Positions 34,901 to 50,407 of a DNA stretch of 64,000 nucleotides are shown here, piece by piece. Source of the DNA: Festucalex cinctus. Taxonomy: Eukaryota; Chordata; Actinopteri; Syngnathiformes; Syngnathidae. Within the stretch, counting starts at the first letter, position 1. The number at the start of each line of letters is the position of its first letter. The notes under the pieces are model-generated. The model saw only the letters and a program-made list of their open reading frames with translations. It ran no database searches and was not told the origin of the DNA. Location of the stretch: the NCBI RefSeq assembly GCF_051991245.1, contig NC_135431.1:1-64000 (forward strand), in the 5' to 3' direction. The position numbers and the translations under genes are program-made.

Positions 34901-37900
34901 TGCAACATGAAAAGTTGGATATGTTGAAGTGTGAATTTGGAACTGAAATTATAGTAGAAAAAACGGTGATATTTTAAGATCCTATCATCTATAACACATC
35001 TGATATTGTTTATTATCTGGCAATTTGATCTATATCGCGACTCGTAGGTCATGGTTCGATTTGATACGGATTAATCCCGATATGACTCTGAAAGTCAATT
35101 ATTGAGATTTTTTTTAACTCAAATTCAGAAAATACTCATCAATAAACTTGCCGGCTGTAAGATTTGTATGATGATGCATTGAGGTGAAACGTCAACACAG
35201 GTTGCAATCCGTTTCATGTTTGAACAGCATTCCAATTTAATATTAATGTTCCATCAATATAACATTCTTCCATGCTTGAACCCTAATTAAGACTTTTTGT
35301 TCAATACTTGCATCAAAAATGGATGTTTAAATATTGATTCGGCTGCATATTGAATCGATTCAACAATTATAATATTGCGACTTATTGCCAACACCCCTAT
35401 TTATTATATTATATTACATACTTTGTATTGGGTAAAATATTCATTGAAAAGGACCGCATATGATGACGCAATCGCTATTTTTTGGGGGGGGAGAAATCGC
35501 AGTTGGATTATTTTTATAACTTAATTGTGATTTTTTTCCCCTTTCTTTCTTAAAAACAGAAAAACAACAACAACAAAAAAGAGAGAGCTTATTTCCCGTA
35601 ACGGTTCGGCCCTTAATCCTAACGGCAACGCAGACGGATCGGATCAGAAGCAGCCCAGACGGCAAACGGACCTCGTGGATGTGCTGGCAGAAGGCGGGCA
35701 CGGTCGTGAGCTGGCAGATGAGGTTGAGGTAGGCGGCGGCCAGCGCGTGGACCGCGCAGCGGTTATAAACGGGCAACGCCTCATCCGGGGACACGGCCAG
35801 GTCCTAAAACAAAACAAAACAAAACAAAAGAGGATTTGGTCGGGGTCGGATGGCGGTTTTTGTTTTTCTTTGGAATCTTCCCAAAGTGGACACGTAAGAA
35901 GTCCGATTCCACTCCGCGGCCACCTGCAGGGCGAGCGCCAGACGAATGAGGTCGACGACCACCTCCTCGTTGGCCAGCTCCACGCTGAGGAGGCCCAGCA
36001 AGGCAAAGAGGCTCTCGTAGTGCTGACGGCCGCTGCTCGCCTCTTTGCAGCCCAAGTAGATGTGGCGGTACAACTGCTGGCCGTGCTGGCCGCACAAGCA
36101 ACAAAAAAATAAATCACATCCAAATGCAAAACAGAAAAAAAGAAGCGAGGTCAAAGTTCTTCCGCTACCTTTTTCATGAACAGGTTGTCCTGTCTCGAGC
36201 ACTTGTCCACTTTCAGCTTCAGCACCGAGATGTCGCTGATGATGCTGCAAAGGGGGCACAAAAAAAAAAAAGGCCAGTTAGTCAACGAAAACTCAAATAA
36301 AAAAAACTATCTCGGTAACAAAATCAAATGAAAAAACAAAAACGCTTCTTAAAAAAACAAAACTACATTTGATGTTTACAAAACTATAATGATAGCAAAA
36401 ATCTTTTCATCTTTGGTCATGAATTGAATGCATGAGTGTTTGGGGATGATTCGAAATGTGATTCATTTTAATATCAAGCGGAATAAGGACGTTTGAAAGA
36501 GTGACATCATCCAGCAGCAGCCAATGGCAAAACACCAAAAGATGATGTCACTCCCATGCTGGCTTTGAAAATATTGCACACAAGTCATATGATTTCATTC
36601 ATCCATTTTGTTCACAAGGCTCGCGGGGCGTGCTGGAGCCTATCTCAGCTGGCTTTGGGCAGTAGGTGGATGACATATGACTTGTGTTGTTCAAACTAAA
36701 ACTAAGTCAAACAAAGCATTGATTAAATAACCCGTGAAAAGTAAGAGAGTACCCTGAAAACAAACTCCAAAAGTCCAAATCAAGTGAAACGAAAAATTGC
36801 AAAAGGCTGAGAACCGACAGCGGCGAGCTCGCTTTCGCTGTCGCTGTCGCTCTCGCTGTCGCTGTCGCTGTCGCTCTCGCGCCCGCGCTGACCTGACGCG
36901 CGACAATTTGGGCCGGTTGTGGTGCCTGTCGATGAGACTGAGGAGGATTTGGAGCACCAGCAGGCGAAGCTCCGCCTCTTGCGTCAGCGACAGAGACAGC
37001 AGAGGCTCCAGGAAGGAGCTGGGCAGGGCGGTCAGCATGTTAGTGCTCTGGAAACCCGACGTCACCTGCGCACAAAAACATTTCATTTCATCTCGTTTCG
37101 TATGCTGACAAAATCACCTGGAGACGCAAGACTGGCTTACCTGGACCAGCGACTTGAGCAACATCACCTGAATCATCTTGGTGCCCTCGGGCCTGACGCC
37201 AGACGGGAAACGATTGTGAGGTCACAGGAGAATTGCAAAAGAAGAACAAGTGCAAGTGAGCCGCTTTCACGTTTTCAAATGCAACGTTCATATTTGGAAC
37301 GTCTCCACTGGGGAATTCCAGTCGCAACGCAGCAGACGCATCCACATCCACATTTTCACGGAATAATAACGCATATATTTATTGGTAGGGTTATTATCAT
37401 CGTTTGGGAATTTGCATTTCAGTTCATTTTTGACTTTTGTTTTGGAAACGGACTTACTTTTCATTCGTTCTCGGAGTTTTGATTCGTTGGCGTTATTTCA
37501 TAAATGCTGACTTTTAGTTCACTTTATTTTCTATCAGTATTCAAAAAAGAAATTCTTGTGCGTAAACATTTGAAAAAAGCAGCATGGGAGTGATGTCATC
37601 TTTTGGTGCTTTTCTATTGGCTGCTGCTCCGTGATGTCACTTGCATGTGACACACTTTCAAAGGTGATTCATATCAAAATTCATTCATTTGGAATCATCC
37701 CCAAATGCGTTCAATTCTTTACCAAAGACGAAAACATTTTTGGTTACAATCATCGTATCTTTTAGTTAGTTTTCGAAACATAAAATGTCGATTCAGTTAC
37801 TTTTCTCTTTTTCTGTTTTTACTTGATTTCCTTGACGAAATTTTTTTTTTTGAATTTCAGTTGGAGTTATTTCATGAGTTTTTGTCAACTCAAAAACTTT

Positions 37901-40900
37901 GGTGGCTACAATGCTATGATATACATATAATGATATACAATGCAGCCATAATCCTGAGAGAACAATATTTCAGAAAGTCAATTCCTACATTTACAACCAC
38001 CTTGACTGTTTTTTTTTTTCTTTCTAATTGGCCTTAAGCTACACATTTGAACTCATTTATGAATTATTAGCAAATGACTGTATGAAAGACTAAAAGATGC
38101 AAACATCTTTCTATGACTTGACCATTTTCTTCCCCTTTTATGTTAAACAGAGTCTGCTATTGGATTGCCCGTTTAGAACAGACTTCAAATGGAAGTCGTA
38201 CGATGGACGACAAGGTGAAGATTTGAAATGGGCCGAATAATGACAAGAGCAGTCGAAGTGCGGTGTATCGGAGGGTGTACGTACCCGGAGGCGGAAGACG
38301 GAAGTAGCGGGTGAACGCCGGGGACGGGGATCTTGCCCATGATGAAGAGCATGACTTCCGAACGCTGGTACGTCGGCAACGTGTTGGCAAAGGAACCTGA
38401 ACCAGAAGCGCAATCGGAAGAAGACACACGAAAAGTCAATCCAAATAAGCATCAAAGAGAAAAAAAAGGATGGCGTTCCGTCACGCAAAAATGCCGCCGA
38501 TGTTGCTTTGGAAGATTTGCAGCAGGTGTGACGCAAGTCGGACCAACAGCACGCGGATGGCAACACATTCCCTGCAAACCATCAAGGAAAGCAGAACAAT
38601 CCCCAACGTGTGCAATTAACCAACCAATGAGCATTTCATCCGGCAAAACGATTTTTCGTCACAAAAAAATTGTCTTCAGACCAAAATGAAACAAAAACTC
38701 AAATAGAAGCCCTTCATCGGGACGATAACGATCACTAAAATGGGCCGACAATTTGCTCACAGCGTCCAATCAGACGCAAGGAAACGCAGGTGGGAGATTC
38801 AGCTCAAGCAAAGATGCACTTTTGTTTTTGTTGAGGTGAAAACCAACTTCCATTATTGTCAGTTGAAAAGGTCAAATCATCTTTATTGACATGTTTCACT
38901 GAAACAATTCATGTCGTATGAAATGTGTCTTGCCTGCTCGCCTACAGTGACAAATAGTTGCGATCATTTTCTGGATCAAACCGGAAATGTACGCTGAAAG
39001 AAGAGATCGACTCAACTGTCAATTGAGTCGACTCAAACTAAAATACAATCAGATGACTAAAAATTGAACTCATTTGAGTCTAAAACGAAATGAAAATTTC
39101 CAAATGAAAACGGCATTGAAGATGAATATTTACCTCTTGAATTTTAATGTAAAACTTGAATTCATTTCAATTTGAATTTGAACTTTAGAAATGGAATGTT
39201 TCATTGAATGAATTCATGAATCGAATATTAATAGCAATTCAATGTAATGAATGAAATGTTTTCAAATGTTAATTCTCACTTTAATTGGAGTAAACTTGAA
39301 TTCAACTTCTACGATGACGATTGGAAATGAACTTGAGCCCAAAGGCAAAAAGGAAGGCCGGCGAAGGAACCCACCGATGGTTCTGATGACGGCCTCCTGC
39401 AGCTGCCTCTCCTCGTGAGCTTTGATGATCTTGGCGCCGGCGTTGTCGCCGCCGTCGTAGGAGCCGGTCAGCTCGTAGTCCACGCTCAGACGCAGCTGTC
39501 GCAGCAAGGTGTTGAACACCTCCAGCACGGTCGGCCCTGCCGGCAAAACACGCGCAAAAAGGCCGTCGGCGGCGACACGACACGAGGCCGGCGGGCGCCA
39601 TTTTCCCCACCTACGGAGCCGCTGGCGGCGATGGCGGCCGCCTCCAGCAGAACCTCCACGATGCCGGCTCGCACGGTGGCCGAATTCTTGCTGTTGGCGT
39701 CCAGATGGCCGAGAAGTTGCTGGATGACCAAGTGGGAATGCTGCGACTGAAAGCAGCGGCAGCGCCATGACACAAAAATCCATGCCGCCGTTTCATGCGT
39801 TAACATGATTGGGGCAGAAGAGGATCTGGCAAGGATCCACACGAGCGCATCTTTTGCAAACGTCACAATTCATTTGTCCAATGATTTGAGTTTTGCTTTG
39901 TTTACAAACGTCAATGAAGTAATGCAAGTACGGAAAAGCAATTCAAGCAATGACAATCCTGCGCAGGTGAAAATCAGGTGTTGGAAATGTTCATCATTTC
40001 TTTCAGGACATGATCAAAACCCTTTTTAGCCGATTATGCAACATGTTTGAGATATTAGCGTCATATTCATACTCGTGCCTAATCAACAATCGCTTTTCCA
40101 AAATGGCGTCAACAGTTGTGTTTCCTTCCACCTACCTTTTATTCAAACTTGCAAGAATTGCGAAAAAGAACCTGGATGGAAACACCGGAAAGTTGGAAAG
40201 AAAAAAAAACGGCGTTTGTGAATAAGCGACTACAAGACGGATATACGGCGCACGTTTTGACCGATGCAACATCACACGTACAGCACGTCATCAAAAAGGA
40301 AGAGATTTTTGGGGAGACGAATTCTAATGTATTAAAAGAAAGAAAAACATGAATGCAATTTGAGATGAACAGCAGCTCTCAACGTAACGACAATTTTACT
40401 TCCGTGCGTGAGGGAAGCCAACAAGACAAACGACTTCCGCTCAGTCCATCAAAAGCAGCGATAATTTGGGCGACCAAAATTCCCCCCGACAACAAGGACA
40501 ACTAGAAGAGAAGCCATCCAATGAGACGTGGCCCTCACGACAACGTGCACAAGTCGCACGTCCCTTTTGCACACTTTCACAACATTTGGATGGAAATCTG
40601 CTGATCTTACCTGAATGGAGTACATGATGATTTTGAAGCAACGCACGGCGAAGGTCTTTCCCTGCCACAGCGAGTGATTGTCCAGGTGCCTTCGGGGACA
40701 CACAAAAAACAACAAAGCACATTTCACTGATGACTTATCGATCCAATTCGAATAACATCACCGTTGTCACAATGACACAAACGGCTCATCAGTGCTAAAA
40801 AAACAACAACAAAAAAGCCATCAAACATCCTCAAGGTCACTTGTGCTGTGGAGTTGGCAACGTTGAAGAAAGGGGGAGGAGCCCAGGACGCAGTCAGCAA

Positions 40901-43900
40901 AATAAATAAATAAATGGCCACACACAAAAACAAGGACAGTGATTGATGGGAAAAGGGAAAAAAATGGAAAGCGAAAAGGGAATGAGGAGGAAACCCAAGC
41001 TTAAGGGTCCCAATCATGATATGGAGTTTGAATGTGAACGTGTTTTTGTTTTCTCACATGAGGACGGGGGTGACGGCGTTCTTAATGTTGCCGTAGGCGG
41101 CTCGGCCCAGCAGCTCGCGGAAGCAGCGTTCCGTCAGCTCCGCCGGGCTCTCCTTCTCCTTGTCCGACGCCTGCAGCGGAGACGGCGAGCGGCTGCAGAC
41201 AGGAGAAGCGCAGCGTTGCTTGGCAAATGCAACTTTGGGACCATTGCTGGACTTCAAGCATGCATGCGCCGATACCGCTTTTTTTTTTTTTTTTTCAGGA
41301 CAACGATCATGTTGCTACGTATGATTTTATTTTGTGCTAAGAAATGATCCACTTTCACTTGCACATTGAGTTGCCTTGTGTATGAAATGTGCTATCCAAA
41401 TGAACTTGAAAGAAATGAGCAATATTCTGCAGTACGTTTGATGTTACGCAGAGCAGACAGAATCTTGTTTTATGTTCTTTGTGTATTTGTTGTATTTACA
41501 TCTCTGGCGACGTGTTAGCATGAAGCTAGCAGACCACTGTCTTTTTTTTTTGTTTTGGTTGTTGTTGTTGTTTTGCCGCCCCGTCTCGAGCGCAAGGAAA
41601 AGGTTAGGAAAGCGCGTGGGAAAAAAAGCGGAACCTCTCTGCGCGCTCGCCGCTCTGCAGGTTGAAGAGCAGCGACGGGACGATCTTGTCCATGTGCTGA
41701 GGGTCCCAGATGTTGGCTTGCAGCTCGTCGTTCACCGTCTTCCTCACCACGCCCTGAAGACCTTTGATGCCCGCCATGCGGATCCTAACGGCCGGCAAAC
41801 AAGAAAGAAGAAAGAAGAAAGAAGAAACAAGCCTCAAAAGCCGCAAAAAAGGAAAGTCGCATTTCAACTGGGCGATGTCAGCAAATGTGTCGCTGCGGCC
41901 TCGTTACATCATTTCACTCACAATACCTCAAACGTGGCTTGACCGACATGATTTGACAATGTCGACAACTTGTTTATTTGGATGATACCGTCGCCAACGT
42001 TGGATGACACAGTTAAGTGCAATTCATACAAATTCAATTATTACACTCAAAATCAGCATCATCCTTCAAAAAAGGTACTGCATATATTAATAGTCATTTT
42101 TTGTTGTTTCAATGTATACGTTTGCACCTTTTTTTAAATAAAAAAAAAAAAAATTATAATAATTTAATACATTTAGTTTCATCCAAAGGGAACTTGCATC
42201 ATTATAGTGTGTCAAAGAATTGTATTTGTCTTCATGTTTTTTATTTACATTTCAACAATCCAGGTTTTTGCCAACATAAATAAATACATGAATGAATAAA
42301 TAAATATTAGTAGAAATATATACTATTATGAATTCAGTTTGGTCCAAAAGGAACTTACACAATTATAGTGTTTTTTTTTTATTCTTAAATGCTTAACCTT
42401 TTTATGGTTTTGTACCAAAAAAAATGAAGAATTGTTTGAATAATCGTGATTTCAATTATTGCTAAAATAATGCTGATTTTTTCCATAATTACCCAAGTTT
42501 GTCACATTTGACACTATTCACCATCTTGAGTCTTAAAAAAAAAACACATAAAATAAAAAAAAATCAAGAAATAAATCAGGAAAACTGCCATTGGCTGGCT
42601 ACCGGTTGAGGGTGTACCCCGCCTACTGCCTGAAGCCAGCTGAGATAGGCTCCAGCACCCCCCGCGACCCTTGTGAGGGTCAAGAAAACGGATGAATGGA
42701 AATCAGGAAAAGAAATGAAAAGCAGCTCGTCCGTAATTGTCAAGTCGTTCACGTTTTCAGCAATGCTGTTGAAACACGGCGAAGGTGCAAAGTTGCCAAG
42801 CGACTCACCTGGTGCGGATGTCGGGGTCCTCGTAACCCGAGTGGCACATCTCGCTGAAGCGCGACACGAAGAAGTCGTAACTTCGGTGGTACGAGGGCGT
42901 GTCTTCCTCGATGTTGGCAAACTTCACAAACTGAAACACAACAACAAGTCGATTTAGACCACCGGCCGCCATTTTGACACTGCAGCTCATCGCATCGGTG
43001 ATCATTTTGTCTAACTAAAATAGAAGCCATTCATTTAGACCATACCTAAAACTACAATTGACTGACCAATTTGTAAGTGACTAAAACTAAAATGAAAAAA
43101 TAATAATAAAAAAAAAACAAGACAGTGAGGAAAACTCCCACAATCCAATCAGAAGGAATCAAACGTGCGTTGGAGAAAAGACGCGTTCGCAAACATGTTT
43201 ACATTCATTGTGCAGCTTGAAAATTCATCTCAAGCAATTATGCACTTTTTTTGGTCATTTAGGTCAAAACTAAGTTGTGAATATATTATTGTCAATTCAA
43301 CATGTTTCATTGAAACAATAAAGACACTGTTGTATTAAATCGGCGCGTTAAAGCAAATCGAATCATCAGTCAGAATGGGAAAAGCAGCAAATCCGACATT
43401 TGGCCTCACGTCCGATTCATAAGCTGAAAAGTGGAGAGTGGTTGCAGTCCATACGGGGGAGATGATCAAGAACAGCTTTTCCATTCATATCAAGTGTATG
43501 TTTGCTTGATTGTCCCTTTGGCAGCAGCCGTGTCGTGTCGTGTCGTGTTGTGGTACGTTTGTCACGAAAGATTTCAATCGATCCCATTCCCCGAAGCCTT
43601 CCGGCCCACCAAAGAAAGCCCCAAAGGTGCGGATGACGCACACGATCAAAGCGCTTTTGGGCTCTCCCCGCCGCACGCACGCACGCCGCACGCACGCACG
43701 CACGCACGCCGCACGCACGCCGCACGCACGCACGCACGTCTGCTTGACGTCAAGGCCGGAGCGGACTGACCGAGTTGGTTCCCAGGATCTGCAGACTGGG
43801 CTTGTCAGACTCCAGCAGCTTGCGCACCATCTTCAGGAAGCTCTCCACAAACAGGTTGATGCTCTGGCAGTGGCAGGCCATCAGCAGCTGGTCCAGCGCT

Positions 43901-46900
43901 TCCATGGCGATGCACACGGAACTTTGGAGGCAACACAACATTTATCGATGGGCTACAAACACGTACAAAAGCAACACGCCATCTGTCTTGAAGTGACCAA
44001 AAAAAAAAAAAAATAGAGGAAAAGAGCCACACCGTTAATTAATCACTCACATTATGTGATACCAACAAATGTGTTATTTATGAAATGAAATGCTCCCAAA
44101 TTCTATGACCTTGTGGAATTTAAAACATGTGCAATAAGCAAGTTATTGGAAATGAAAGAGGACTTGTTGCTTTGAGTTACAAGTGACTTGGAAAACAAAA
44201 CAAAACAATAAGAACAAACATAAAGCAAATGTGTTTTTCTGTTGAAGGGACTCGTTTGTGGAATAATTGTGAAATTGAAGTGAAAAAATGTGATTCAATG
44301 AAAAAGAGCTTTAAAAAGATAATGAAAGAAAAAGATGGAAATCCGGTACAAGCGTAAAAATGCATCCGTGTGTGTTCATGCGTTTGGACATGCACGTGAA
44401 TGTGCCCACATACGTTTAGTATTTCATCCATCCATTTTCTGAAGCGCTTACTCCTCACAAGGCTCACGGGGGGTGCTGGAGCCTATCCCAGCTGCCTATG
44501 GGCAGTAGGCAGGCTACTGTTTGCCAGCCAATCGCAGGGCACAAAGAGACCAACAACCATCCACACTCACAAGCACACCGACGGGACAATTTGGGAGCAC
44601 CCAATCTACCTGCCACGCATGTCTTTGGAATGTGGGAGGAGACCGGACTGGAGTACCCGGAGAAGACCCACAGGGGCAGGCACGGGGAGAACATGCAAAC
44701 TCCACCCGGGAAGGGCGGAGTCTGGATTCGAACTGAGCCCGCAGAACGTGCTAAGCAGTCCTTAATATTGCCTGTTTTGGGAAGTGATTGTATTTCGTGA
44801 CAACAAATGACAACTCGCATCAAAATATCTGTGCCGTTCGGCAAACATCTGTTGTTGATTTTCTATTGTTTCACTTCATGTTCGGAAGAACAACTAATTA
44901 GTATATGATTATGATACAAGTATGAGGGAGTAGGAAGAGACGTTTTTGGACCTCTTCCTACTCCCTTTTGAACATGTAAATGATGATTTTTTTTCCCCCC
45001 TTTTTTAACTTCAACTTGTATTTGATACTTGTGACGCGTTTATGTTTTTCTGTTCAACCAATCAAGCCAAACCAGATTTTTGCTGTGAATATGGCAAAAG
45101 TCCATTTGCGGGGATCTGAGCTGACCCGTATCTGTGTCGCGCCACGTCCCTGGACAAGCGCTCCGACAGGTACGCGCCGATGCGGTCCAGCTTCTCGGGG
45201 GCTGACAGGGCGTAAAATGTCAGCTTCTCCATGTTGGCCTTCACCAGACCGTCCTGGCGGAAGAAGAAACCAACAAAAAGAAGTCATACACATGACTCGG
45301 ATCTCATTTCCAAAGAGGGTATTTTTGGAAGCAAAGCAGCGACTTCATTTCCAACCAATACCGTGACAGGAATCGTGTTAAGGAGCTCAACTTCAATTCA
45401 AGGCGTCAAAGGCCCGCAAATGAGGCAAATTCCCCGTCGGACGGCGTTGGCTGCACATCCGACCAGGAAAGTGGGCTGGCCAAACTCTTTTCAAGCTGGA
45501 ACATAGCAGATCCGTTTCTGCACAACCGCTTTGAGTTCAGAGTTTGTTATCTTCACACCTTGACCTACAAGTTGCACCGCTTTTCTGTCGGCCGGATTGC
45601 ATTTGTGGCTTCGACGCTCACTGGAATGGGAAACCATGCTTTGAGATCAGAGTGCTTTGAGTTACGAGCATGGACAACTGAATGTATACCGAGTGTATGT
45701 GACGGTCCGATCTCAATTACTACAACTTATCATGCTGTTGACGGTTTCCAAAAAAAAAAAAAAAAAAAAAGGATATATATTAGGGCCGTACCATATTGGA
45801 AAATCATGCGAGATAGTTGCTGAATATAGCGATATTGATATTATTGCAATATTTATCAACATGTTACCTAAAGAAATGTTATTATCCAGTGAAAGAACGA
45901 CACATTTTTCATGCAACAAAATAAGCAAACTCAACATATTGCAAGTGAACGAATTGATGTTCAACTATTGCATTTTTGTTGCCGTGTGGACTGCTCAAAT
46001 TCAGATAAAAGCATCAAACTTATTGCATGTCTTTGCGATATGCATGTTGCGTGGGCCAATATTGCCATATATGGAGATTTGTTCAATATATCATGCAGCC
46101 TTCGTATACATCGTTTGTTTTAGCAGAGGCTTGTAAGTTGCCAAACATAAATCTGATCAGTGAAACCGATTTTTCTGCATGTGAAACTATAAGATTCCTA
46201 ATCACACAAGAAGAAGGAAGAAAGAGTTGGCGAGCGGCCCCGCGAGGCGCTCACCCACCTCGGGGTCTTCGGGGAAGATGTTGTCCACCAGCCTCTTGTA
46301 TCGGGGCCGGAGGGCCCCGCAACAACCGCACAGCCCTGAAAGGACAAACGGGCCACATGGATCGATTAGGAGCTGCACTTCAAACAGACCTTCTGATCTG
46401 AAAGTCAAAGGCGTCATTGCAGGTGCAATACATTCATCCAATCAAAGCAATTGATCATCCATTTGTTCACGTGAAAATGGCCCCTCCCCTCGGAATGCGA
46501 GCCTGTCAACGGCAAACGCTTGCAAATCTTTTCCATGGCTTATCTTCATGTTGAATCCAAATTGGACATCTGCTTTTCAAAAAGGAACATTTTTCATTGG
46601 TGCATTTGGATTGGAGCGTTTTTCCGCTGGGGTTCGGTTCCAATAAATCAAATCCGCAAAGTACTGTCGTTCGCGTTATCATTTACATTTATTAGAAATG
46701 TTTGAAGGCTGGAAAAAACCTCACCACCAAAGTTATTTTAGTTCACGGAAAAACTCAACATTTAGTGAACAAAATCAAATACAAAGGAAAATGTTTGATA
46801 AAAAACCAAAACTTTTGTGTTTACAAAACTAGAATTATACCGAAAACGTCCTTTCGTTTCATCTTTGGTAATGAATTGAATACAGGCGCATTTGGGGTCG

Positions 46901-49900
46901 ATTTGAAATGTGATCATTTATATATAGAAATGCAAAATTGCACTTTAAATTTTTTTTATCTGCGATACAGTGAGGACGTGAAGAGTGAACCACGTTGTAG
47001 CGAGGGAACACTGTCCTGTTATTTTGAAAAAAAAAGGATGCAAAATTCAAACTTTTTTTTTTTTTTAAATCCGATTCATCGATCAAATGGCAAAGGATTG
47101 ATCCACGATTGTTAAGCGTTTGTTGCAGGCGGCCCTTTAATGTAACGAAGGCGGCCTTGACGAGAACAGGCCTTGCAGCATTCCTCTCGGATTTGTTGTT
47201 TGGGTTTTTTTGTGCGCGTGTCAAATTTGCGAGACTGATTGCTGCATTTTGGTTGGTTGAAGAACTCCTGCAGTGATGACTCATGATGGGCCTTCCAGAG
47301 GACAAGAGAACAAACAGACAGCAAACGAATCCAAGCAGAACGATGAAGCCTGAGAAATGTCGTTGCGCCTGCTTCCCCACAAAAACACGTTTGAGCGGCC
47401 GCTCGGGCAGGTCACCGAAAGGCCAACGGCCACTTCAAAGGCATTTCCGCGCTTTTCTTTCTTTCGTCGCAACTCGTTCATCAGCACTGAATTGTATTCA
47501 AAAATGGCAACGTGGCCAAAATGCGCGGACCAATCAAATCCGTTCTGGCACGTTGTAATGTGCGCTGCCAAGTGACGTCATCGCAAATGGCGACTCCAAG
47601 GTTGAAAAAGAGGTTCCGCGATCAAGCGTGGTCTCCCTCATCAACTTTTCAAAGTAAGACGTTGGCAGGAAAGGAACGAGGTGACCTGGATTATTTGGAG
47701 GGATGCACCATAATTATCCACCAAATGGATGTCAAGCGGATGAACCGGATTGTAAAGAAATCGCCCGATAATTGGGGCCAATTAACCAGTTTGATGTCAT
47801 ACAGAAACACCTGCAACGCGCTATCGAAAGAAAGATGACTTGACTTGACTTGACTTGACTTGACTGCAAATGGTGACTGATGATCATTTTGAGGATTTGC
47901 CATAAAAAAAAAAAAAAAAAAAGTCATTTTTTGAGCTCATTCATGACTGATTGCAGCTTTCATTTGATTCGAGATGCTAGTTAACAGTAAGAGTGTTCAA
48001 ATGTTACTCAAAATATTGCCTGTAAACACATTTTTGACGATGTGTGACAGCTCAAAGCTGGAAGAGAAAATTCACACGTCGTGACTTTCTAATATGCAGA
48101 AAGACCAAAACGCTTCCACAGAATTGCCCCCAATTGCAAGTTTAGGTTTGTACAAGACCAAAAATCCGAAATAAAACAATAGTTCCCATGAAGGCAAACG
48201 AGAGCAGCGCAGGCGCAACGTCCTTGAGAAGGTCAAACAATTTGAAGGCAGGCACAGGCGCGCTCTCGTCCAAAGTTGCAGTCAAGCGGGACGTCGATCG
48301 ACCGACGCGTGCGACGCCTTGTCACAATGTCGCCATTCCATCCGTTGACAAACATTACGCAAGACCCCAGGGTGGTGGGCCAGGTCCAAAAAACAAAGAA
48401 GAGCTGGATGGCGCGCATGACGGGGGGCCGAGGGCCCGGGGCCCGGTTTGCCACGCAAAGATTGAGTCACAGTCCAACGCTCGTGATGACGTGTCCACCA
48501 TCAATCTGATCCTTCGCTCATGGAAAAACAAAAAGAAACAAAAAGTGATTTGTGGGTGAGCGTTTTTGAAATCGTGGCCAGCCCACAAAACAGACATCCA
48601 AGGCGCTTTTCCCGGAACGAGAATTGAAGGCATGTGGCCTTGTTCAACATTTGCCTCCTTCAATGCCATTTTTGCTTTGCGCTTTTTGTTTTGTTGCTGG
48701 AGCAAGCGTCCATCAACTGTGCGAAGCGCGTGTCAGCATTTCGACCGCAGATGACGAGACGGAGCAGCAAACGATGGACGAGCGACGACTGGTCGCCGCC
48801 GTGCATGCTCGCCTTGGCACGTCACGCTGGCAATTGAGTACGGAGGACCAAAACTGGCACATTTCAAAAGAAATAAAGGAATACAAAAATGGATATGAAA
48901 AATAGAATTCAAACACGATTCGTCTTATTATTTTGGCTGGTCGGTATTGGATTAATTTTCTGTACTACTGAAGTGATAAAGCCACAGATTTGTTTGCATT
49001 ATTGTAATCAGACTTATGGACTGACTGATTTGTGTTTTCCTCGTGAACTCTTAAAAGGGTGCAAATCCAAATGTTAGCAACTCAGATTGAAGTAGATCAA
49101 TCAATTGTTAAAAGTAGCACATCTGTGGGGAAAAAAAACAAAAAAGTCAGGTTGGATTCCATTTGTGCAGTTGTAGCACCCTCTTGTTTAGTGCAGGTTC
49201 ATTTTCACAAAGCATGTTTTGGCCCTTCTATGATTCCCATCCACGCTAAAGGTCAGATGAAGTCAATCTGTGCAAGTAAGTGGCGCAATATGAAATGTTA
49301 GGAGAGGTTGTTTATATGCATTGCTGTTGTGTGCAAAAGCACAATATTGCGGGTTGGTTTTGTTTTAGTAGGAGCTCTTTTTTTGTTAACTTTTTACAAT
49401 GTGACCTTGATTACAATATCGTGCTAATGATCTTGTCGTCCTTCATATTGTGATAATATCAAATCGTTTGCTGTTCCTTTAGCATAAGCCACCTATAAAA
49501 GTACACGATTGCTGTCAAATCTAACCTGATGGTGTGCTTTGTGATATAGATGAATTGATTGATTGATTGATTGATTGATTGCTTAGCCCGACAATACAAA
49601 CGCAGGCAAGCAGGCAGGAAGGACGACCAGGTGAGCCAAGTCGTTAACTACAGGAGGGGACATTGATTGCAAAGGCGACATATTGCGGCTCTGTTAGCGT
49701 GGCACAATATTGACTCGCTATATGTGCGGAAAGAGGAGGCGGGTCCGAAAGCACATCTGGCCACACGCAGGTTCAATTTGCGCATTGCATGCTGGGATTG
49801 AATGGAGGCGGATTAGCGCCGATGGAGCTCAGCAAAGAAACGCTAAGTGGGCGCATGCACTCAATCGAGTCAATGAATGGCAGTGCATGATGGGAAAAGG

Positions 49901-50375
49901 GAGACATGTCATGACATGCGCCCACCCGGCGGGAACGAGTGACAACGCTTTGCATGTCGGGAATGCAAACGCCAACAAGGACACGTTGGCCACATCACCG
50001 ACCGGACTGCATGGACACACAACACAAGCGCACGTGTGCGACACGGGGGTCCCTCCCCCCTGCAAGGAAGCGGCCAATCACGTGCCTATTTCTATCTCCC
50101 GAACACATCCACAGATTAGCGCTCAAGCTCCATTTGGATTTCATCCTCCCGTCAGGAGAAAAAGAAAGCGGGAAGCCTCTGCTCAAGTCACGTCAGGCTC
50201 AACATGGAAAATCAAACAACACAAGACAAACTCAACACAGTATTTCACTTGGAAGCCAACCAAAGGAGGAAAGTAGTACACCAGTTGCTGGAAATTGCAT
50301 TTGCAGTTGAATTTATCAGCATGCAAAACACATACAGGATTGTATTGTTGTGGGAAGCGGGAAAGCAAATTCAAG

Positions 50376-50407
<32 letters not shown>

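Noticed and set aside
34600..35560. AT-rich segment with GGCTGAACGATGAATTGC and scattered TATCG words, similar to parts of 45780-46130 and 52530-52620
   Set aside because: Probably very old repeat remnants, but the matches are too short for me to define family or ends.
43431..43769. Frames rich in Arg-Thr-His-Ala and similar (also at 53667-53880)
   Set aside because: They translate CGCA microsatellites in introns or intergenic sequence.
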